From contig JAIPBL010000024.1 of the NCBI GenBank assembly GCA_021739645.1, forward strand, positions 1-64,000: a stretch of 64,000 nt of DNA, in the 5' to 3' direction. This document shows positions 1 through 7,269 of the stretch, piece after piece. A model generated the notes under the pieces. It searched no databases and was not told where the DNA came from. It worked only from the letters and a program-made list of their open reading frames with translations. The DNA is from Saprospiraceae bacterium. GTDB taxonomy: Bacteria > Bacteroidota > Bacteroidia > Chitinophagales > Saprospiraceae. Both the position numbers and the translations under genes were made by a program. The number at the start of each line of letters is the position of its first letter. The first letter of the stretch is position 1.

Positions 1-53
1 CGATTGAACAAGCGCAGGATAACACCATAATAGAGGCTGTCAAAACTGCTTAA
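1..53 (+). CDS. 3' end of an unidentified protein (partial)
   Basis: The third frame is open from the window edge and ends ...IEQAQDNTIIEAVKTA at a TAA at 51-53. Only 17 codons are visible, so no family can be named. The residue composition looks protein-like rather than random, but the call rests on very little sequence. Confidence 0.35.
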   Translation, partial: IEQAQDNTIIEAVKTA

Positions 54-158
54 TTTTTCTTTTGATGTGGATGTACTCATCCAGCAAAAGTAAAATTTTA
101 GAATTTTTTGGACGCTTTTGTCCAAATTGAGAATTGCTGCATTTAAACCAAATCGACA

Positions 159-1694
159 ATGAATTTCAAAACCAAAATTCTCGGCAGCCTAGCGGTCATC
201 TCCTTTATGTTTGCACTTAGCTGCAATTGGGACACGCCAAAAGCCGTAGAAGACGGTAGCTAACGGGCAGAAATAGGTCAAAACCATGTTGAATTGCGAA
301 TTTTATATGATTTCAATAAATTGATTTTCAACGGATTGTGAGCTGTTAGTCAGAACAAAGAAGACGCTATCAATCACGAACAATTTGAGAAGGGAAAATC
401 AAGTAGTGCTATTGGTAGCCTCTCCTCGCAGGTCACTTCTCGGTCAGGCGAGCCCTGCCTCGCTCCTTACTTCGAAATATTTAAAACCCATTTTGAACAT
501 TCTAGGGGAACTAACCCTGCAATCTATTTCCCAGAAGAATTTTACAGTGAGTTCAAGAACAGAATGGGCATAGAGCAACAAAAGATGGAGGTGATGGGCT
601 TTGCGCCTTACATTGGGAAATTAAATACAGATGGTAAAATCACCTCAGAAACCAAAGCGTTGCTGCTCCATATTTATGCAAGCGTCAATGTCGAGGAGGA
701 TGTAATCATAGATGACCTTAAAAATGATTTGATTACCTCTTTTAATCCTGAAACAGCAAACACTTCTGACCCCTTCTACTGTTACCTTTACAACATTGCC
801 TTGGAAATATATAACGAATATTACGGCCCTGGCAGCGTCCATGTTAGGGGAGACTGTGATTTCAAGGATTGGATAAAACATGTCTTCAAATCAGCTGGGA
901 TAGGCGCAGGAATAGGCGCAGGGCTTGGAGAATTCATTCAAGATTTGGATAGCCTTTTTGTTGTTCAATTGGTAGGGTTCACAATCAAGGTTGGAGGGGA
1001 GATAGTAGGTGGGGCAATTGGTGCCATCGTTGGTATATTTACTTTCGACTATGGTGGATGCTCAGATTGTCATCCTGTAGATATGATAGCTTTTACAACT
1101 GACGATAATTGTGATTTGACGAGAACATTGAGGGCGGTTGGTGCTGGCCCTGATGCACTTGCTTATGAATGGAGGATTACCCAAGGAGGGTCAACTGTTA
1201 CCATTACCACGCTTGTACCCTTAATAACAATAACCCAAATAGTCAATGAAGCACCAGTTTCCGTTTCGGTAGCTTCTTTGTGTTTGCCGGATGGAGAAAG
1301 CAACCCGTCTCTGACCCCATTCACCGAAACAAAAGATTTTGACTTGTCAACAGATGCTTCAAGCTTTCTAGGGCAGCCAGGTACCGTCACTATAACAACT
1401 TTAATTCAAGGTATTTGGGAAGAGGATGACCCTATCCATGGCGGTGGCGGACCTACCCCACCTCCCAACCAAGTAGGAGGCTATACCACCTTTTTATGGC
1501 AAAACTCAAATGAAGCTCTTGGCAATATAACGCATACTGTAAGTATTTACCCAGCAAGCCTTGGCAATGTCGTTGAATTATCCAACGGTGAAGCAAGGGT
1601 TCAATGGGCTGAATCAGGCTCTGGCTCTTTTCGGGTCACGGCTTTAAACACTTGTTCAGGATTGACAAGTTTTACATCTGCTGCAGTGAAGTAG
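159..1694 (+). pseudogene. lipoprotein gene interrupted by two in-frame stop codons
   Basis: ATG at 159 starts a clear lipoprotein signal peptide (MNFKTKILGSLAV..., lipobox FALSC). The frame hits TAA at 261, continues protein-like to TGA at 339, and is then open without interruption to 1694, all in one frame. With both stops read through it would be about 511 residues. No ATG lies between 342 and 564, although the translation there (NKEDAINHEQFEKGK..., PAIYFPEEFYSEF) flows smoothly into the part after Met564. The middle holds a glycine-zipper stretch (GIGAGIGAGLG, then GGEIVGGAIGAIVG), and the C-terminus resembles PKD/Ig-like domains. I infer a recently inactivated surface lipoprotein. Alternatives are base errors in the assembly, or a shorter working protein from 564 that lacks a signal peptide. 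Family not recognised. Confidence 0.7.
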
Positions 1695-1825
1695 AATAAA
1701 TAGGAATCGTGTTATCTAGTGTTGTTTTTGCCTATAATTCGGCTTAATAATGGTACTATCTGGTGAAAAAGTTAATTTGCCAGGTAGTGTCGTTAAGTTT
1801 AAAAATTATTTAAAACCTAGCAGTC

Positions 1826-2551
1826 ATGAAAAATACCATTTGGTTATTTGTTCTGATTTTTAGTTCCCTTTTTCTTGGATGTGAAAAAGAAGAACTGATA
1901 CCCGGGATTGTTAAGGAATTGGAGTTCGTTTGCCCAGACGGGGAGGGGGCGTTGTCTTATTTTGAAGGGGTCATTGATGACAATAAATTTTGCTACAAAG
2001 ATGAAGTGAATGGTTATAGAATTGAAATATCGCAGACTGCTGGCTTCCGGACGGACGGCCCTACTACTTCTTCAACAGTTGACCCTAATGCGGTTTCCAA
2101 TTATAGGGTTTGGGGCAACTTGGGTTTTATGCCCAAGGCAATTTGGAATAACCAAGGTGTAGGTACAATTCCCCACCTCAAGCATTATGTATTATTAGAA
2201 ACCCCTGCAAATCCGGAAAGCCAACCACTATCCGAAATGATATTCGACAACCTGATGGAGGTCGGTGACTTGCCAATACAGAGCAACAAAGTAGGGAGTA
2301 TGGAAGGATTCAACATTGTGTTTAGGTTCAACGATGCAGAGAGCCATGTTTCTCAAATTTTTGAGACTACTGGTGGGAAGCAAGATGACAGCTATTTGAA
2401 GATTACAGAACTGGAAAAAACGGAATACCCCAACGGAACGCACTACGAAGTTACTTTTGAGTTCTCCTGCAACTTGTACTACTATGGAGACCCCAAAAAG
2501 CTTTATGCAAGGCTGGAAGATGGGAAGATGAAACTGCAGTTTGAAATATAG
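1826..2551 (+). CDS. secreted lipoprotein of unknown function
   Basis: 241 residues. The N-terminus MKNTIWLFVLIFSSLFLGC is a lipoprotein signal peptide with lipobox LFLGC followed by acidic residues (EKEE). The rest has no transmembrane segment. The C-terminal third (THYEVTFEFSCNLYY, ending MKLQFEI) reads like a beta-rich lipocalin-type domain seen in Bacteroidota lipoproteins, but I cannot name the family. It lies in the AT-rich segment shared with the broken lipoprotein upstream and 36 bp before the ABC-ATPase remnant, suggesting an accessory patch. It appears intact. Confidence 0.75.
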   Translation: MKNTIWLFVLIFSSLFLGCEKEELIPGIVKELEFVCPDGEGALSYFEGVIDDNKFCYKDEVNGYRIEISQTAGFRTDGPTTSSTVDPNAVSNYRVWGNLGFMPKAIWNNQGVGTIPHLKHYVLLETPANPESQPLSEMIFDNLMEVGDLPIQSNKVGSMEGFNIVFRFNDAESHVSQIFETTGGKQDDSYLKITELEKTEYPNGTHYEVTFEFSCNLYYYGDPKKLYARLEDGKMKLQFEI

Positions 2552-2586
2552 AGAGGATAGACTGACTATAAAAAAACAACGGGATT

Positions 2587-2818
2587 GTCCGTTTTGGATA
2601 CGACCAACGCCTGAGCCTTGCCTGTGCTCGCCAACCCGCCCATTCTCATCCTCGACGAGGCCACCTCCGCCCTTGATTCCGAGTCGGAGCGGCTGGTGCA
2701 GGACGCCGACGAAATCGTGGTGATGCGGGACGGACGCATCATAGAGCAAGGTTCGCATGAGGTTTTGATGAAAAAAGGTGGGGATTACGAGAAATTGGTG
2801 GAGTTGCAGTCGTTTTAG
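2587..2818 (+). pseudogene. remnant of an ABC exporter ATPase domain (MsbA-like)
   Basis: The translated remnant contains [20 protein letters not shown] (Walker B and D-loop), then jumps directly to [20 protein letters not shown], the end of an exporter nucleotide-binding domain. The segment with the switch histidine (usually ...VIAHRLSTI...) is missing, so an internal deletion of roughly 20 codons is implied. Upstream, QRLSLA of the signature region is readable in a different frame (2605-2622), showing a frameshift near 2620. Walker A and the membrane domain are absent. It ends at 2818 with a normal C-terminus ([10 protein letters not shown]). This is a gene fossil and cannot make a working ATPase. 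Confidence 0.85.
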
Positions 2819-2819
2819 T

Positions 2820-4778
2820 TCACCTCAAAATCTCGTACTCCGTCCGTCGGTTCTGCTTTCTACCCTCCTCTGTTTCATTGCTCGCCGCAGGTACTACCTC
2901 TCCAAACCCTTTGAATCTCAGGCGAATTGCATCAATACCATTTTGGGTTAAATAATCGTAAACGGCCTTCGCCCGGTCATTTGATAACTTCAAATTGTCG
3001 GGTTCGGTACCCACGTTGTCGGTGTGGCCGTTGATTTGGATTTTGAGCGTAGGATTCTCGTCCAGCAGTTTTTTCAGGCGAGCCAACTCGATGAGACTTT
3101 CTTTGCGGAGTGCCGCCGAACCGGTTTCGAAGAAGACGTTTTTCAGTACAATCGGCTTGGTCGCCGTCCCATCCGAGCCAGTTCCCACGGGTTGCAGGCC
3201 GATGCTCAGTTTGAATGGTTGGTCCATTGTGCCAGGCTCGTTGAGGGCGAAGTTTTCAGAGTAAAACAGGTATTTTTCCTTGGAAACATTGAGTGCGTAG
3301 TTGCCGCCAGCAGGCAGGGTGATGAGGAATTCACCGTCAGATTCGGTTTCAGCGGAAGCATAAGTTTTCCCAGACCCTAATTCCACGAATTCCACGTTTG
3401 CAACTAGCGGTTTTTTCGTAGCGGCATCAAAAATAATGGCTTGCACGTAGGTGACTGGCTGCGGCCTGTCAGCAGCAGAAAGCTCAAAACTGTAGATATC
3501 CGTAGTGCCCTTACCTTGCGGATTGTCAAAAGCGGAAACCCCGTTTTGCGCGGTTAGCCTATCCGTGGCGAAATAGGCTGTTTTCCCATCCAAACTCACG
3601 GAGAGCGCGCCTTCATTCCCTTCCGTATTGATGGGGTAACCGAGGTTTTGCGGCTCTCCCCATTTGCCGTCAGGCTGCAATCTGGAAAAATAAAGGTCGT
3701 AGCCGCCCATGCCTGGAAGTCCATTTGACATGTAGTAAAGCGTTTGGCCATCGGCATGGATAAAGGGCGACTGGTCGTCGGCGGAGGTGTTGATAGGAGC
3801 GCCAAGGTTGACAGGAGTGCCCCACTTGTTGTTTGGCTGGCGCAGGCTCATCCAAATGTCCTTGCCGCCTTTACCGCCTTTTCGCTCAGAAGTGAAGTAG
3901 AGGGTTTTACCATCGCTCGAAAGACTCGGTTGAGACTCCCAGCCAGGTGAGTTTACAGGGGCACCGAGGTTTCGCACAGCCGTCCATTTTCCATTTTTCA
4001 GCTCCGCAAAAAACAGGTCGCAGCCCCCTAGTCCATCCCGGCGATTGCAGGCCGTGAAAACGAGGAATTTGCCATCTCCACTGATACTCTGTGCACCCTC
4101 GTTGTTCGGCGTGTTCACTGCTTCGATGGGCTTCCCAGGCTGCCATTCACCATCGATTTTTACGCTGCGGTAAAAATCCTCTTGGCCTTTTCGTACTGCC
4201 GTGTAAATCAGTGTTTCTCCATCGGCAGTGAGTGTTGGGAGGTACTCAGCATCGGGAGTGTTTACGTTCGGGCCGAGGTTTTTCGGTTCGTAGGGCACTG
4301 GGTTTTTGGTGGCCTCGGCAGCAAATTTCGTGTTCGCAAGGTATTTCTCTGCGTTGGCCCTTCGCTTGGGGCTTATTCTTGGGGCGTTTTTTAAGAAGTA
4401 ATCAAAATTCGCAGCGGAATCACCGTATTTCCGCTGGTCAAACTGCACATTGGCGAGGCTGTAGAAAATATTTGGTTCGTAAATGGAATCCAATGCCAGC
4501 GCCTTCTGGTAGCCAATTTCAGCTTCCTCAAGCTTCATTTGCTGGTATTTTACGTTGGCCCATTCTATTTGGGCATCAATGAAACTGGGGTCAATTTTCA
4601 GTGCTTTATCCAAGTCTTCAATGGCATCATCGAACTGCCCAAGGCTGGCTATACGTGCAGCACGCTCGTACATGGTTTTTAATTTGCCGTTTGCCGTTTT
4701 GGTGGTTGTGATTTTATTTTGGGCAAATGCGTTCCCGCAAAGGCTAATCAGGAAAAGGAAAGAAATGGCTCGAATCAT
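2820..4778 (-). CDS. PorE-like protein: TPR, PD40 propeller, carboxypeptidase-regulatory and OmpA domains
   Basis: 652 residues with a signal peptide cut after NAFA. Domain order is TPR repeats (about 30-130), five PD40 beta-propeller repeats (about 170-430; each with a [S/A]xDGxTLYFTS-type motif), a carboxypeptidase regulatory-like beta-sandwich (about 445-520), and an OmpA C-terminal peptidoglycan-binding domain (about 545-652; NGHTDNVG, LSNDRAKAVYDYL, GRKQNRRTE). This is the layout known for PorE of the type IX secretion system, which ties the T9SS to peptidoglycan. Bacteroidota carry many paralogues with this layout, so PorE itself is not proven. PorE of Porphyromonas is a lipoprotein; here the cysteine in LISLCGNA is not in a good lipobox. 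Confidence 0.85.
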   Translation of the reverse strand: MIRAISFLFLISLCGNAFAQNKITTTKTANGKLKTMYERAARIASLGQFDDAIEDLDKALKIDPSFIDAQIEWANVKYQQMKLEEAEIGYQKALALDSIYEPNIFYSLANVQFDQRKYGDSAANFDYFLKNAPRISPKRRANAEKYLANTKFAAEATKNPVPYEPKNLGPNVNTPDAEYLPTLTADGETLIYTAVRKGQEDFYRSVKIDGEWQPGKPIEAVNTPNNEGAQSISGDGKFLVFTACNRRDGLGGCDLFFAELKNGKWTAVRNLGAPVNSPGWESQPSLSSDGKTLYFTSERKGGKGGKDIWMSLRQPNNKWGTPVNLGAPINTSADDQSPFIHADGQTLYYMSNGLPGMGGYDLYFSRLQPDGKWGEPQNLGYPINTEGNEGALSVSLDGKTAYFATDRLTAQNGVSAFDNPQGKGTTDIYSFELSAADRPQPVTYVQAIIFDAATKKPLVANVEFVELGSGKTYASAETESDGEFLITLPAGGNYALNVSKEKYLFYSENFALNEPGTMDQPFKLSIGLQPVGTGSDGTATKPIVLKNVFFETGSAALRKESLIELARLKKLLDENPTLKIQINGHTDNVGTEPDNLKLSNDRAKAVYDYLTQNGIDAIRLRFKGFGEVVPAASNETEEGRKQNRRTEYEILR

Positions 4779-4845
4779 TTTTTAAATCTGTTGATTGGTC
4801 GGCTTTTTAACGGCTTAAAATTAGGGAGATTGTAAGGGTAGGTGT

Positions 4846-4885
4846 AAAAAAAAAGGCTACCGATGTTCCCGGCAGCCCTTTTTTT
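4846..4885. terminator. bidirectional-looking terminator between two minus-strand genes
   Basis: An A-run followed by GGCT...AGCC and a T-run forms a hairpin with A/T flanks on both sides. On the minus strand it follows the TPR gene (stop at 4903), so it would end that transcript before the PorE-like gene. Confidence 0.6.
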
Positions 4886-4902
4886 CATTTCACTTCTTGT
4901 AG

Positions 4903-5931
4903 TTATGCTTTTGCGCCCAGCATGTCGGCGGCTTTTTTTGAACCGAGTCCAGCGGCCTCCTTGAAGTCGTTCACGTATCCGCTTTCTCCTGCTTTTTGAC
5001 GGGCGAGGCCACGGCTTAAGAACTGATCGGCTTTGGAGGGAGCTTCTTCCCGCTGCGCATCAAAACTGAACATATTGTTATAAATTTTGACAGCATCACC
5101 GTATTGGCCGACTTCGTAAAGTGCCTTTCCGTAGTTGAAAAGCACGTTCTTCTGCCATTTGTAGTTTGGGTCGTCTTCTGTGAATTTGCGGTTGGTGACT
5201 AATTTCAACTCGAAAATAGCTTTTTCAAATTCACTGAGCCGGAGGTGAAGTTCGCCCTTTAGGCGGCGGGCACTCCAGTACACCGGTTGGTGTGGGATGG
5301 AACGTGCTACGGCCATGTCCAAATCGGCCAGTGCGCCTTGAATGTCGTTCTTCTTCACCTTGGTATTTGCCCTGCCCCAATAGGCATCTGGCATGTTTGG
5401 ATTGATATCTATGCTTTTCGTGAAATCGTACATGGCATCGTCGAAGTTGCGAAGCCGATAGTTCACGTAGCCACGGCGCTCGTAGGCAAGGGCGTTTCGC
5501 TCGAATTTCTCGATAGCCCGATTGAGTGCGTTCATTGCCTCTTCTTCCATGCCTTTTTCTTTGACCAAGTCACGAGCTTGAATAAAGGCCTGTGTGGCCG
5601 ATTTGTCGCCATCCGGTTCAATGGTACGCTGCTCTACAATCTTGCCATCTTGAATGACCCAAGCTTTCAAACTACCTGCAACCGCATAATCTGCCATGTA
5701 CTCAAGCAGGTTGAGGGTGTTTTTCCAGCTTTTCTCGGAGCATTCGGTGATGAAGCGAGGGATGGTAAGAATAAAGGAATCTTCTTGAAAAACTTCTTCC
5801 GATGTGAGGAGGATGTCATTACGGTAATAGTTTTCCGTGCGGTGCTGATACAATTTCAGAACCTGCTCGTAACTTCTTGGGTTGCCAAATTCGAGACAAC
5901 CGGAGAGGATAGTTTTGTACGTGGCGTTCAT
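4903..5931 (-). CDS. cytoplasmic tetratricopeptide-repeat protein
   Basis: 342 residues without signal peptide or membrane segment. Residues about 130-310 hold at least four TPR units (ALAYERRGYVNYRLRNFDDA, PDAYWGRANTKVKKNDIQGA, and VLFNYGKALYEVGQYGDAVK). The N-terminal 110 residues (MNATYKTILSGCLEFG...) are not recognised. The ending LGSKKAADMLGA resembles the C-terminal helix of many Bacteroidota TPR proteins. It probably acts as a protein-interaction scaffold; partner unknown. It is transcribed separately from the PorE-like gene because a hairpin terminator lies between them. Confidence 0.75.
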   Translation of the reverse strand: MNATYKTILSGCLEFGNPRSYEQVLKLYQHRTENYYRNDILLTSEEVFQEDSFILTIPRFITECSEKSWKNTLNLLEYMADYAVAGSLKAWVIQDGKIVEQRTIEPDGDKSATQAFIQARDLVKEKGMEEEAMNALNRAIEKFERNALAYERRGYVNYRLRNFDDAMYDFTKSIDINPNMPDAYWGRANTKVKKNDIQGALADLDMAVARSIPHQPVYWSARRLKGELHLRLSEFEKAIFELKLVTNRKFTEDDPNYKWQKNVLFNYGKALYEVGQYGDAVKIYNNMFSFDAQREEAPSKADQFLSRGLARQKAGESGYVNDFKEAAGLGSKKAADMLGAKA

Positions 5932-6471
5932 TTCGCTGCTGTTTTTTCGCTGTTAAAAAGTTTGTTTTCCGACTGTTGTGTAGTTTCTCAAGCGCCGGTT
6001 CAGTGATCCTTTTTATAAATCTTGGTTTGTCTTGCTGTAACACTTTCTCAGTAAGCAAAAAAGGATAATCTTTTTACAGCCAAGTTGAATCAGTAAGAAT
6101 TAAATACGTCACGGTCTTCTCAATAAGGTTACTCCTATGGGAGAGGAGATGAGTTAGATATGCTTCACAAATGAGTACACTTGCCACAAAAGTCGCAAAA
6201 GAATCTTCTTTGCCAAATTTTTTTGTAAATAAAAGTAAAAAAACCCGAAAAAAACTTGTGGTGAAATAAAAAATTTGATAGCAAATATTTTTCGTGTAAC
6301 CCGTTTCGCATTTGTATTTTGAATGTTATTTCAAATATACAGCTTATAATTAAACACATGTTCGGATGTGTCAGCAGAAAATACTGAATCTTGTTCTAAT
6401 ACTTGATTCGCTCATCATCGACCATTGATTTACCTTTGCTATCTTTGAAAACAGCACTAACCAACCAATCA
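5932..6471. other. intergenic region, AT-rich, no gene seen
   Basis: This 540-bp gap separates two divergent genes. It is AT-rich with long A/T runs (6220-6300). The only structure I can support is the promoter-like TAnnTTTG at its right end. No tRNA-like fold and no convincing reading frame is visible. Confidence 0.5.
6440..6447 (+). promoter_or_regulatory. -7 promoter element of the enoyl-CoA hydratase gene
   Basis: TATCTTTG matches the Bacteroidota -7 consensus TAnnTTTG, 25 bp before the ATG at 6472. No good -33 TTG lies 17-23 bp upstream. If used, transcription begins after the alternative TTG start at 6403, which favours the ATG at 6472. Confidence 0.5.
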
Positions 6472-7239
6472 ATGGACAAAACCCAACAAGGCTCAGTTTC
6501 TCTTTCGGTGGACAACAGCATTGCCACCATCGAATTTTTCCATCCAGCTCAAAACTCGCTGCCTGGCAGATTGCTTGCCGAACTGGTTCAAGCCATCGAG
6601 CATGCTGGTGAGGACAAAAACTCCCAAATCATCGTGTTGCGCAGCACTGGCGACCGTACCTTTTGTGCCGGGGCAAGCTTTGACGAACTTTCTTCCATTC
6701 TTGACTTCGAAACAGGAAAGCGGTTTTTCCTTGGTTTCGCCAACGTCATTAACGCCATGCGGCGCTGTCCCAAGCTCATCATCGGGCGGGTGCAGGGCAA
6801 GGCCGTTGGCGGTGGTGTGGGTCTGGCCGCTGCCACCGATTACTGCATGGCAACGCAATGGGCCACCATAAAACTGAGCGAACTGGCCGTGGGCATCGGT
6901 CCTTTCGTGGTGGGCCCTGCTTGCGAGCGCAAACTCGGCCTTTCGGCCTTTAGCCAAATGGCCATCAACGCTACCGAGTGGCAAACGGCCTACTGGGCAA
7001 AAGAAAAAGGACTGTTCAACGAAGTATTTGAAAAGCCGGAACAGATGGATGACTACCTCGGGCGTTTCACCAAAATACTGGTCAACTCCAACCCAGAGGC
7101 TCTGCACCATCTTAAACAAGTCTTTTGGCAAGGAACCGAGCATTGGGACCACCTACTCGACGAGCGGGCGGCCATCAGCGGGCGGCTGGTGCTGTCTGAA
7201 TTTACAAAGAATGCAATTGAAGCGTTTAAACAAAAATAA
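6472..7239 (+). CDS. enoyl-CoA hydratase/isomerase (crotonase) family protein
   Basis: 255 residues from ATG 6472; an upstream TTG would add 23 residues that do not fit the family. Crotonase fold: oxyanion-hole segment TFCAGASFDEL and the diagnostic GRVQGKAVGGGVGLAAATDYCMA stretch, followed by SELAVGIGP, where one of the two usual acidic catalytic positions (Glu of SEL) is kept and the second is replaced by glycine/proline. Acts on acyl-CoA thioesters in the cytoplasm; substrate cannot be read from the sequence. It lies 30 bp before the fused 2-oxoacid dehydrogenase E1 gene, which fits a role in branched-chain amino acid or related acyl-CoA breakdown. Confidence 0.85.
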   Translation: MDKTQQGSVSLSVDNSIATIEFFHPAQNSLPGRLLAELVQAIEHAGEDKNSQIIVLRSTGDRTFCAGASFDELSSILDFETGKRFFLGFANVINAMRRCPKLIIGRVQGKAVGGGVGLAAATDYCMATQWATIKLSELAVGIGPFVVGPACERKLGLSAFSQMAINATEWQTAYWAKEKGLFNEVFEKPEQMDDYLGRFTKILVNSNPEALHHLKQVFWQGTEHWDHLLDERAAISGRLVLSEFTKNAIEAFKQK

Positions 7240-7269
7240 AAGTTAGCTTGATAGCCAACCATCTTGAAC

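Noticed and set aside
385-573. 62-residue plus-strand frame
   Set aside because: It is out of frame with the same-frame lipoprotein sequence that spans it and has no signal or domain.
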